From Cyanoderma ruficeps (lineage: Eukaryota; Chordata; Aves; Passeriformes; Timaliidae), in assembly GCA_008694505.1 (NCBI GenBank), contig VZDJ01000223.1:4048272-4112271 (forward strand): DNA of 64,000 nucleotides. The letters run 5' to 3'. The number at the start of each line of letters is the position of its first letter. Within the stretch, counting starts at the first letter, position 1. Below, piece after piece: positions 53,897 through 64,000 of the stretch. The notes beneath the pieces are model-generated. The model was not told where the DNA came from and searched no databases. It saw only the letters and a program-made list of their open reading frames with translations. The translations under genes were made by a program, and so were the position numbers.

Positions 53897-54008
53897 CCCC
53901 ACCGCGCCCCAGCCCCGGGGACACCCGCGAGTCTCAGAGGGAGGACACTCCTGCTTCCCAATCTCCCTTTTCCCCCGCTCTAAATCTCTGGGAACGCGGT
54001 TTTCTCAC

Positions 54009-54150
54009 CGTTCAGTGCCCAGCCCCGCCGGCCGGGGTGCCCCAGCCATCGGCACCCGCGAGTAATGACGCGCACCCAGGTGCAGCCCAACTCCTCCTCT
54101 TCCTCTCCGCTCCTTCCCTTTCCCGTCCCACTGGGCCGGGAGGGGCCGGG
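54009..54150 (-). other. ABCA5: Probable noncoding exon 1 of ABCA5
   Basis: On the minus strand the CpG island leads to GGGCACTGAACG|GTGAGAAAA, a strong donor at 54009. This matches the noncoding first exon known in mammalian ABCA5. The upstream limit (transcription start) is a guess. Confidence 0.55.
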
Positions 54151-54263
54151 CCCGGCTCCTGCCACCGCCCCCCGGGCCCCGGGACCGCCCCTCGTCCGCT
54201 CCGGAGCGCGGCCGGTCCGGCCCCGGTACCCCCCGAACCGCTGCGATACGCCCCGATACTCCT

Positions 54264-54312
54264 CCGGTACCCCCCGGTACCCCCCGGTACCCCTCGGTAC
54301 CCCCCGGTGCCC
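54264..54312 (-). repeat. GGGGGGTACC repeat with G-quadruplex potential
   Basis: Four G runs of four to six bases, separated by TACC or TACCGA, on the minus (gene) strand. Confidence 0.85.
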
Positions 54313-54359
54313 GCTCCGCCCCCGGGCCGCTCCGCAGTGCCCGACACGTCCCTGCCGGT

Positions 54360-54890
54360 GACCTTCCTCCCTTCCCGGGGACACCCCCGATCCAGGGACC
54401 CCCTTTCCTTCCCGGGGACGCCCCTCCCGAGGGCTCCATGCTCCAGGCGAGCCCTTCCCCGGCAGGGACACTCCTCCCCAGGACCCCCTCCTCCAGGTGA
54501 CCCCCCGCTGCTCCCGGGGGTCCCATTCTCCTGGTGACCCCCTTGTGCGAGGAGCTCCTCTTCCTCCTCCCAGGACCCCCATCCTGCGAGTGGCCCCGCT
54601 CCTCCTGAGGACCCCGCCCCATAGGTGACTGCCCCTCCTCACATGATCCAGGATCCTCCTTCCCGAGGACCCCAATCTCTGGGTGATCCCCCCTCGCAGG
54701 GACCTCCATCCTCCTTCAAGGGACCCACCCCTCCTTCCAAGGATTCTCCACCCTGGGTGGCCCCATCCCTCCTGAGCACCCCTTTCCCAGGGACCCCATC
54801 CTCTGGGTGACCACCCTTCCTGAGGACCCCAATTTCTGGGTGATCCCCCCTGGCAGGGACCTCCATCCTCCAGGTTCTTCCCTTCAAGGG
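54360..54890. repeat. Degenerate GGGACCCC-type repeats upstream of ABCA5
   Basis: Repeated GGACCCCC, CTGGGTGACC and CCTCC motifs. A block near 54668-54715 (GGACCCCAATCTCTGGGTGA) recurs at about 54823-54870. Confidence 0.8.
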
Positions 54891-55589
54891 AACAGCCAGC
54901 AGCTCCTGCTCCAGCAGGGATTCACTGCCCAGGTCCCTGCAGGTGCTGGGAATTCCTTGTCCGGGTTGGTTTTTTGGGCACGAGCATCACGCACAGCAGT
55001 GACTGAGCTCTGTGACCACAGCATGGACTCCAAATTGTTTTCTTGGAAAAAAAGGAGATCAGGACACTGTGTCCTCATCTGGAAAGAGGGATCTCACAGC
55101 ACAGTATTAAAGTGAAATGTGCTGTTTGCACGGGGAGGTTTGAGCTTGCAGAAGCCTTTGCGTCCACTCCTTCACCCACAGCAAGGGTTGGGGAAATCCA
55201 GAATTGAAGCCCCAGCCTGGTCCCAGGGCCCTCATTAGGCACAAGCCCCACAGCAGCAAAAAAATCTCATGGAAACTTTATTTTTTTCCTTACTTTCCAC
55301 CTTAACCAAGAGTATTAGCTCAAAGGACTCTAATTAAATAATTGCCTAAAGAATACTGAATAAATACAGTGACATAACTACAACTTCAATAAACCCCCCC
55401 TCCAAAAAACCTTTTCATCTTCATTCACCAAACATTAAACACAATAAAAGCCCGTCTGGGGCTGAATTCTTCTGGTCACTTTGTTGTGGTCTCTGTTTAT
55501 ACTTCAAAAGCTGTGACTGCTCATATTCATGTTCTACTTCTTCCTGGCCTAGTGGAAGTTGGAACAAGACTCTGAGGTCCCCTCCTGAT

Positions 55590-55680
55590 GCTGGGTTGGG
55601 GTTTGCCTTTTTTTTTCTTTTCTATGTTCCCTGCTGGGTTGGGGTTTGCCTTTTTTTTTTCTTTTCTGTGTTCCCTGTAT
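55590..55680. repeat. Two-copy tandem repeat with T runs
   Basis: GCTGGGTTGGGGTTTGCC then T9 and CTTTTCTRTGTTCCCT, twice in a row. Confidence 0.9.
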
Positions 55681-55759
55681 TTTTCACGCATGTATTTGTA
55701 ACTCTGTCACCTACCGTGTTAATGGCTCATTTTCCCAGCACTTTTCCGTGGCCTTTCCC

Positions 55760-56130
55760 TAGGCAGGAAGTCAAAACAAATTCCAGAGCTCCGAGCCCCA
55801 GAGGGTGCAAGGCCCCAGTGCTATCTCGGTTCTTCTGGGATCCAAGGTTGAGAACAACTCTTGGAGATCCATTCTCATGGACAAAGTACAGGAGGGAACT
55901 CCAGAGAAGGGACCTGATCTGGGGGGCATTTGTGTCACCACTTGTGTCACCACTTGTCCTCCTAATTGGTGCTTTTCATCAATTATGCTGATTTTCTAAA
56001 CCCTTTAAATGTGTCCTCATCCCTGTGGGGGTGGGCTCTTGTGGACATCTTTCCATAACTGCTCCTGAAGGCCTTGATTAAAGATCAGCTCTCATATTAT
56101 CTCCGTACTGAAATTACCTCAAGTTTCATT
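55760..56130 (+). mobile_element. Possible ERVK-like LTR fragment
   Basis: CCTAATTGGTGCTTTTCATC and CTTGTGGACATCTTTCC with AAACCCTTTAAATGTGTCCT look like a bird LTR R-U5 region from memory. The limits are not defined. Confidence 0.4.
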
Positions 56131-59100
56131 TCCAGGCTGGAAAAAGGCAACATCCAACCCAAACCACTCTGTGAATCTGTGATTTGATGCTCCCCCCTCA
56201 CAAGGTTTGTAACTCCTTGGAGTTCAGGGTATTTTAGCCAAACAACTCCTCCTTTAGAGCTCCAACCCCCCAGGACAATTCACAGCAACAAAATGCGAGA
56301 GGTCTGCACAAAGCACAGGAGATGGGGGCTCCAAAACATCCCCTAAAACGTGTCATTTGGGAGGAAAAACATCCCCTAAAATGTTCCTGGCAGGTGGGGG
56401 AGACACCCCTGGCGCTGGGTGCTGCTGCAGCCAGGGAAACACCAAACAGAATCAGCCCCTGAGGGTCAAACCCAGCCTGCAGCACAGGGAGAGAACCTCC
56501 AGAGAGCCACGAAACATGAAGCACTGCGCTGCTTTTCATCTTCAAAGCACCTCCAAACCAGCACCTAATTAATTTGTACGGCAGCCCCTGTGTGCTCAGG
56601 AGCCTCAAACATCATCTCTGTTTGTGCATACAGAGAGCCAAAGGTGGTGGAATTTGTTCCAGACTGACAGGAGTCGGTGCTGAGGTGGAGGTGGGTGCTG
56701 TGTTTGCACCACAAACCTCTCCGGGTTACACTTCCAAGCAAAAGGGTTGAAAGACAAAGAGGAGAATTTAATCTCTTCAAGTGGAACAGGGATCCAAACA
56801 ACTCTACCAAATGATGGCAACTTCCAGTGGCTGCAGGTGCAAGAGGGCTGAGGGAGTCGGGGTTGTTCATGGTGGAACCGAGGGGAATTTTTCCAGTTCT
56901 CATCACTTTGGATTCTGTGCATCACACCAGGAGTTGCAGGGTCACAGCAGCACATGTAGAATGGCACTTCCTCCCTGCAGGCCGGGCCACCTCTCCCCCT
57001 TTCTGTTTAAAGGATCTCCTTCCAGGGGAATTCCAGTGAAATGGAAAGTTGTGCCCAGGTGCTCAGCTCAGGGACTCAGCAAACAGGATATTATGGGGGC
57101 ACAGTTCAGTGCACTGCAGAGGGAATGCATTCATCCATCCAGAAAGGAAACATGACTGGCTGCATTTCCTTTCTTTCCTCTCTTTCTTTCTGTGACTCAG
57201 CCTTTTGAAAGTAAAGAGAAAAAAAAAATGAAAAGGAGGGGAAAAAAAAGGCATCAAAATCACCAAAGACCATTCCTAAAATCTTTGGTGCATCCCTGCT
57301 GATGCGGTGGAAAACCTTCTGTGCTGCGTGTGGAGCAGAGCAGGAGGGAGGTGCCTCTCTGCTGCTTGAAGGTAAATGTGGGAGGTTCTGTGCTGTGCAG
57401 AGAGGGCAGAACAAGCTCAGTGTGGAGACAACAAACAAACGGCCAGAGATGGAACATTATCCTGGGTGGATGTGGCCCTTCCATCCCCTCTCTGTGGGGA
57501 TGCTCTTCCCAGCCTGCAGAGCCCGTTCAGGAAGCCCAGGGATGCTGGAATGATTTTGTGCAGTGATGCAGAAGCTGCAGGTAAACAGCTGCTCTTTCAC
57601 AGCTTCTTTTTTTTATCAAAGCCTTTGCAGAGCCCTTTGGGAGCCAGAGGCCCCCAAAAAAATCAGAAATCGCTCAGATTCAAACACAGAGAAACACAAA
57701 TTGTTTTACATTTTCCTTTGAGCTTATTAACCAACTCCAGCCCTGTTCCTGCCCATATCTTGTTTAGATCTCTTTTCCTTGTGCACACAGCTGGCTCAGG
57801 CACTGGCTGAGGAGATCTTCTCCACATTTACTGGAAGTGATGTGTTTGCATCAATAACCCTGTGGAAAAGCAAAAGGATGATGCATTTGCATCCTCTACA
57901 GCCCAGATTCCCTGCCAGGGAAACCCTTCACCAGGAATTCAGAGCACCTCATTTAGAGGCCTGCCTCTTTCTGAGAGCTGGAAAGAGGCTGAAATAAACT
58001 GTGCAAAACCCAAATTCCTCCAGCGTTTGCTGCTCCAAGGCTGCAGCTGCACCAAACTGCAAAAGGGTTCTTGGCCACTGTCAAAGCCACCAGCTCCTGG
58101 ACACCAAAAATATCCTGATATTCAGACCCAGGGCACGATTAACAAATGCAGTTTATCCCTGGATAAAAAGAAAAAGGTTTAAAACCCAGCTCAGAATCGC
58201 AGCATTTTGCACCACTGTAAGTGATTGTGCGAAATCCAGTTCTTGAGGGGTCAGGTTTGCTCCCACCACGCAGGACACAGGTTTTACTCTGAGCCTCCTG
58301 GAACAACATCCAGCCTGGCTCAGGCTAAAATTTCATAAGAGAAATTTCAATCTTGGCCCAAGACTTGGCACAGGGAGTCCCAGCCCAGAATAGATTTTTA
58401 CGGGAAGTTAAAAACCTCGGGGAGGGGAAAAAAAAAAACAAACAAAACCCAACAGCTTTAAAGTGAAACATCAAGAGAGTCTCAACAAGAGCCCTGCCAG
58501 CAGCTCAATGCACAATATATACATTGTGTGCAATGCATGCAGCATGCCATAATTACAGCCAGATGGGTACAAACATAGATTCGCTCTGGCCATGAGTAAT
58601 ACCTCATGATTGCAGAAAAAAGAACCCAAATGCCTATTTTAAACCAGCACAGTTTGAGGTGGAGGGGAGAAATGTGACCTATCCCTGATGGGGATGTGAC
58701 AAAAAATAAGTGTTTTTTGTCGGCACCGCTGTGGTGTGTGGCACCATCCCTTGGTCCTGCAGCCACTTGCTCTCCTCCAGCTGTGTTCCCTTCCCAGTGC
58801 TTTTCCTGGATGGATTATTAAATAAGATTTCCTGCTTTCAAAAAGCTCCTGGCTGGGTCTGCACTGCAGCCCACTCCAGATATCCATGTCAGTTCAAGGA
58901 AGAGACGTTTCCTGCTGCCATCCCAATGAGAAGATCCCTTCAGACAGAGGTGCCACCTGCCCTTGTCTGGCACTGGAGCTGCTCAGCCTCATTCCACCAT
59001 GTTCTAGAATGTTTTTGCAGTGGGTTCCTCCTCTTCTTTCCCTTCCCTGCCTGCTGGCGAGGCTTCTGCCTCTGTCCCTAAATATCTGGGTTTCTCCTTG

Positions 59101-62100
59101 CCTTGCAGGCTCCATACTGGGAATTTTGAGGCTGGACAGTGGGTCACGAGTTTTTGCATTTTTATAAGTTTTGGTCCGTTCCCATATTGGGGTGAATTGT
59201 CCAGTTACAGCTCCAGGCTGTGCAGTCCCATCCTCCCAGTTTGCTCCCCTCAATTCTCTGTTCTTTGCAGGTTTTGGGCCTGAAGCTGCAATGGTGTCCT
59301 TGGCTCTGGGGCTGGAAAAGGATTATTTGTCTAAACTGTGAGGAGAACTTGCTGACACTTTATACGAAGTTCAGGGTTCTGTATCAATGCAGTGCAGAAT
59401 CTGGAAAATATGAGAGCTAAAACTTAAGGCATCAGTGGTTCCTGAGTGGGATTTAAAGATGTCTTGACTCCAGGAGAGCCTTGATGGGGTCATTTAAACC
59501 CCCTCGGAGCAGCACAGGCAGTGCTGCACTCAGCCTGGTGAAAGGGCTGGGCAGAGTTTGAATTCCTTTTATTGTCCCTGCCTTTGGGATGGAGTCCCTG
59601 GCCGTTCAAACAATGCCTGGTGAGTGACCTGCAAATGTCAAACCCACAGGGGCTAAAGGCAATGGATCTGACCCTAAAAGATAAAGATGCAGCTGCCCCT
59701 GGCAGGGCTGAGTGGGCTCAGGGCTGTGAACAGAGAGCCTGGAGCTGGGGATGTGCCCCTGGAGCTGGGATGTGACTTTCTGCAGGGGCATCTCTGTGCA
59801 GCAACACAGAAAAAGGTGACCGCAAAAAAAAAGATGGAATTGGTAAAATTTCAGGCTTTTTATAAGAAATAAAACTATCCCCAAGAGCAGGAACGCAAAA
59901 TCTCAGAGGGAAGGACAAGCAGTTTGAGACAGGCCATGTAAAAACACCTTTTCCCCCAGCCCCAGGTCAATGATTTTAGAAGTGTGAGGCTGCTTTAGTT
60001 CACTTGTGCATTAATTCCGTATTTTTCTAAAAATTTTAAATTCCTATCTGATTCTCCACCTCTGTCCCTCCTCTTTGGGTTAACACACACAAACATCACC
60101 CTCACCCCTCCTGGAAAAGTGCACTTGACTCATCATTTTTGTCCAGCCACATTTATGGCTCTAAAACCTTATTATTATTAAGCTGAAAGATGTTTTTATT
60201 TATTGGCCCCTTCCTCTTTTATGAGCTGCCTGTACTTTTTGGATCATTTTATCCTCACAATTCCCTCTTCAGCTAAAGGAAGAATTTTACCAACATCCCA
60301 CCCTGTGCGTTCTGGGGCAGCGCAGTTGGTTTAACTTCTGAGAATTCCGAGTCCTCCTGGGTTTTCATCCGTCTGACCAAGATCCAGGGTGGAAAAACGT
60401 GCTGAGAGTTCAGGGCTGCAAGAGGAGGAGGAGGAGGAGACCGAGGGGATGGAGACAAAAGGTGAGATGGGGCTGAACTGGCAGGGCCCGTGTTTGGCTG
60501 TAAATTCCTGCAGGCTGCAGTTCCCGGGGAACAAAGGAAGGCGGGATGTTCAGAGCCCCCGGAGCAGATGGCGCCTGCTGCCACCGGGACAGCTCATTGT
60601 TCCTCACCTCCGCTCTCCCCCAGCCGCATTCCCCTCCCCGGCATCTGCACCCTCTGCTTGCTTGGCTTTTTCTTCCCGCTCCTTCCCCAGACATCCCTTG
60701 GGAGGGTCCCTTTTCCCAGCTGGTCCCTCTGGTGTTGGAGGACTTGCTGCAGTTTATCCATTTTCTGTAGCAGAGAGGCTGCCTTCGGCTGCCCCGTGAC
60801 CTTTAGGGTGGTTATTCCGACTGTTTTTAATTTCCAGCTCGTTCCTGTACCTTAGGAGCATCAGGGAATGGTTGCATTCTCTTGTCCAGCTGTTCTGTGG
60901 GGACTGACCACTACCTGAGCTAAAAAATAATGAGAAATTTCCTGAGATTCTGTCCAGAGGATGATGAGATCACACTCGAAAATGTCATTTTCTGTTGCCT
61001 GTGACAGGACAGACCAAGCCAAACCTCGCTACACTCATCCCAAATTATCCCTCCTTCCCCACAGCTCCCATTCCCATGAAGGGAGGTGATGGCTGGGAGC
61101 AGAATCATCTAATAAAACCATAAACCACAAGCAAAAAAACTGAAATAGCCACTGCATCCTTCAGCAGAGGAACTGCTGGAGCTTGTCCCACCTCCTGCTC
61201 CATAAGGTTTGATCACCAACCTCCTCTGCTCGATTTCCCCATTTGTAAAGTGCATTGTTTTTGAAATAAAACAGGAATTCTGTCTGTCCCTGCACGGGGC
61301 TGTCATCCAAAACACACAACAGCTTCAGAGCAAAACCTATGGCCCCTTCCCACCTCATGACATGCTGGGAAAATCCTGATTTAAGCCCCAAAACCTGGTC
61401 TTGGTGTTCAAGGATACCACAGGTGTTCTGGACACACTTTTGCTCCTGTTTCCCACCACCCATGATTATAACAGCTGAAAATCACACGTGAGCAGCACCT
61501 GAATATTCCAAATAATTCCTAGTGAAGGGAGATGAGCCAGGGGAAAGCATCCCCCGACCCAGTGAGAAACTGGGATGTGGAAACAACCTCTGACAAAGGT
61601 CCTGCAGGAGAATTTGGGGATGCTGGAGCTGGCTGCTGTTTGTGGACAGAGCTCTGGGATTCGTTTCTGGCCCAGGAGTGAGTGTTCACACAAACACTGA
61701 CACTGAAGCCTCCAATTGTGCTTTTGGCCCTGGACAAAGCCAGCACATGACTCTGCTCGCCTCCCGAGCTCCCTGATCAAAGCCAACGCTGGGAACAACC
61801 TCGTGTCTAAAACAAACAACGTTTGGGGGCAAACCTTCTGTTTACAGACACAGAGAGGAGATTTTTCAGCACTGAAACCACAGAAATTGTTTGTCCGGAT
61901 TCTCAGCAGCAAATTCGTTCCTTAGCAATGAAAGACCGAGTTGGGAGGGGGAATAAATAAATGAATCAGAACTGTAGAAAATTCAAACTACTGCAGGCAG
62001 GGAGCCCTAGGGAAGAACATTATGGCCAGACCCAGATGTAGAAGTTTGAGCTCTTCAGTCAGGTCTGCAGTAATTCTACTTTCCCTTCCCTTTTCCNCCC

Positions 62101-62544
62101 TTTTCCCTTTTCCCATCCTCCAGCCCAGCCTCCCACAGCCTCCAGCCCTGCAGGAACCACTCACAGGGTGGACAAGCCTCTGCACGTCCCAGCTCAGCCT
62201 AAACCCGTGAAAATCAGCGGAGAATTCCCCAGAGCACCGTGCAAGAGTGCCCTAATCCTGGGGAGAGCAGTGGGACCCTGGATTCCTGCACACCTTTGGG
62301 GAGGGGGAGCAGGAAAAATGTGGAAAAGACAGTAAAAAGTGACACTGTGCTGTGGAGGGACACAGGGCTCGCTGTGCTGTCCCAGCCTGTGTGTGTGACA
62401 GGGACATCCCAGTGTGCCTGGTGGCACCTGGCAGCCAGCAAAGGGGCAGGGCCAGCCCCCCAGGAAAGGAGGGAGAATGAGGATTCCATCCTCCATGGGA
62501 AATAATGCCATGAAATGGTGTGAGAGGAGGGTTGGAGTGTGGGG

Positions 62545-62634
62545 ATCAGGGGAAGTTTCCCCTGGGGGTATCAGGGGAAGTTTCCCCTGTGGGTATCAGG
62601 GGAAGTTTCCCCTGGGGGTATCAGGGGAAGTTTC
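62545..62634. repeat. 25-bp minisatellite with an internal palindrome
   Basis: Almost four units of ATCAGGGGAAGTTTCCCCTG plus GGGGT or TGGGT; each contains the near-palindrome GGGGAAGTTTCCCC. Confidence 0.96.
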
Positions 62635-62635
62635 T

Positions 62636-62830
62636 TCTCCCAGAGGGTGGCTGGACACAGGAGCAGGGAACTGGCCACACCTCAAACCTCCCAGAGCTCA
62701 AGAAATATTTGGATGCTCCCAGGGACGTGGTGGCATTCTTGGCATGTCCCGTGGAGAGCCAGGAGTTGGATTCCATGACCCTGGTGGGTCCCTTCCACCT
62801 CAGGATATTCCAGGATTCCATGAGAACAGC
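62636..62830 (+). mobile_element. CR1 LINE 3' fragment, sense
   Basis: GAGCTCAAGAAATATTTGGA, AGCCAGGAGTTGGATTCCAT and GGTGGGTCCCTTCCACCTCA follow the avian CR1 3' region. Confidence 0.82.
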
Positions 62831-63897
62831 TGGGTTTGGATATGGCCCAGTGGTTGATTTTCCAACAGTCGTTTGAAATCTCCATGGAAACCCACAGGAG
62901 CATCCCTGGGCTGGCCCCTGCCTGCAGGCTGGACCGACAGGAGTTGGTCAGAAACATCAAAAGCCAGTTAAAAGCTGCAGCCTTGCAGCACCACTCCATG
63001 GGGCGGGTCACTGGGTCCCACCACAGTCCTGCTCCCAGGGCTGCCCTTTGTAATGGGCGAGCCAAGGGCTGGTCAGCATTTCCATGGCAAACCAAAAGTT
63101 TGGGGATTTATTCCTTGGCTGTAAGGATTTGCTCGAGCTGAGTGTTTGGCAGAAAGGATCACGACCAGCAGCACTCTTCCCTCAGACCTGCATCCCTCTG
63201 AACAGCAGGAACTGCACACAGAGCCCTAATTGAGGGTTGTAACTCCTCCAGACTTTGGCCCTTGCAGCTAAAAACGGCAAGGCCAGGTGAGTGCGAGTTC
63301 AGTGCCTGGGGCTGGCTGGGAAAAGAAGGCACGGCACCAAAATCTGCTCTAATGCACATTTTCCAGCCCAAGGAATGAGCGGCAGCGCTGCTTTCACTCC
63401 CATCTGCTCCCTCCATGCAACATTTCGCTGGGTTTTAGACCTTTGCCATCAATATTTTTCCAGGATGTAAAATATCCTCAGCACTAATTCAAATGGTTTT
63501 GAAGCACACATTTCTTAGCGCTCGGTTATTTTTATTACATTTTATTTATTTTCTACCGGTGTTCCTATAAGGAAACATATAAATAATGGTAAACAGTGCT
63601 TTGGGAAGATCTGATTTTACATTTCCTTAGGGATTTTTTCCCCGAAGTGGGGTTCCTGTGTGGCAAAGGGGGTACCCATCTACCACTCCCCTGAGTCTCC
63701 CATGTGGGCAGTGTCCCCCATCTCAGGGAAGTGTCCCCAACTCAGGGAAGTGTCACTGGATCAGTTCTATTTGCCCTTCCCATGGGAAATCTCCATGACC
63801 ACCTCAGAACACCCTGTTTGACTCGAGATGAACTCACACCATCTGATCTGCCTGCAAGGGGGAAAGTTATAAAACATTATTTATTTAGATTCAGAAC

Positions 63898-64000
63898 TTG
63901 ATGATGGGCAGGGGCACGGGGATGCAGGGATGGATGCAGGGATGCAGGCAGGGGCACAGGGATGCAGGGATGGATGCAGGCAGGGATGCAGGGATGGATG
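63898..64000. repeat. GATGCAGG minisatellite at the window edge
   Basis: GGGATGCAGGGATGGATGCA-type units that continue beyond the window. Confidence 0.93.

Larger units (their letters stand above)
48833..54008 (-). other. ABCA5: ABCA5 intron 1 (and short 5' UTR)
   Basis: Joins the inferred noncoding exon 1 to coding exon 1. It holds two minisatellites (49.0-50.0 kb), an LTR-like element at 50.0-50.3 kb, another repeat at 50.5-51.35 kb and the GAGCATCC minisatellite at 53.6-53.9 kb. No coding exon was seen in it. Confidence 0.6.
53900..54500 (-). promoter_or_regulatory. ABCA5: ABCA5 promoter CpG island
   Basis: The only strongly GC- and CpG-rich block in the window, with several CCGCCC/GGGCGG-type boxes and no visible TATA box. 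Its position about 5 kb upstream of the ABCA5 start codon, next to a good minus-strand donor, makes it the likely promoter. Confidence 0.75.
54891..64000. other. Upstream intergenic region
   Basis: No coding exon, RNA gene or CpG island that I can support. It contains LTR-like and CR1 fragments, simple repeats and an ambiguous base at 62097. In mammals the gene upstream of ABCA5 is MAP2K6, on the opposite strand; none of its exons was recognised here. Confidence 0.6.

Noticed and set aside
53417..53961. Minus-strand frames rich in GMLRDAG and EDAQGC repeats
   Set aside because: Translation of the GAGCATCC minisatellite in different frames.
53980..54709. Minus-strand open frames of 231 and 234 codons and plus-strand frames in the CpG island
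   Set aside because: High GC content removes stops in several frames at once; the translations are Gly/Arg/Pro-rich repeats without domains.
60389..60799. Plus-strand frame with a Glu run and a possible donor after it
   Set aside because: It does not match MAP2K6 exon 1, the gene expected upstream of ABCA5, or any other protein I recognise; the Glu run is a GAG microsatellite.

Overview
The window looks like part of a passerine-type bird genome. Its genes are split into many short exons with GT-AG boundaries. Introns and intergenic DNA carry fragments that resemble avian CR1 LINEs, bird-type endogenous-retrovirus LTRs and many minisatellites, and there is an assembly gap of 92 N. The assignment to birds rests on recognised repeat types and on protein similarity, not on a database search.

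Both recognised genes lie on the minus strand, head to tail, and encode full-size ABCA-subfamily lipid transporters. The upstream gene (coding exons 48832 down to 20355) is ABCA5. I assembled 38 coding exons by splice sites and reading phase; they total 4947 nt, an open frame of 1648 codons plus stop. A probable noncoding first exon ends at 54009 inside a CpG-rich promoter block (about 53.9-54.5 kb). A long 3' UTR probably runs to a poly(A) signal near 17.36 kb. The second gene starts at 12113 and leaves the left edge of the window. Its first 17 coding exons (about 793 codons) cover the first membrane domain, NBD1 and the following regulatory segment. It belongs to the ABCA6/8/9/10 group that neighbours ABCA5 in other amniotes. 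Its NBD1 exons have exactly the same lengths and phases as those of ABCA5, so the two genes are old tandem duplicates.

Layout, left to right: 0.1-12.1 kb, 5' half of the ABCA6/8/9/10-type gene; 12.1-17.3 kb, intergenic with a 20-bp minisatellite; 17.3-20.4 kb, probable ABCA5 3' UTR; 20.4-48.8 kb, ABCA5 coding exons; 48.8-54.0 kb, ABCA5 intron 1 with two minisatellites and two LTR-like elements; 53.9-54.5 kb, promoter CpG island; 54.5-64 kb, intergenic repeats with no gene I can support.

The most unusual structure surrounds ABCA5 coding exon 2. Its acceptor edge and its donor edge have each been copied into separate tandem arrays in the flanking introns (48.08-48.46 kb and 46.72-47.87 kb). 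A second striking case is a complete solo LTR with a 6-bp target duplication inserted 28 bp upstream of an exon of the ABCA6/8/9/10-type gene, so that this intron's branch point probably lies in retroviral sequence. I saw no evidence of an unknown multi-gene system; the novelty here lies in gene architecture.
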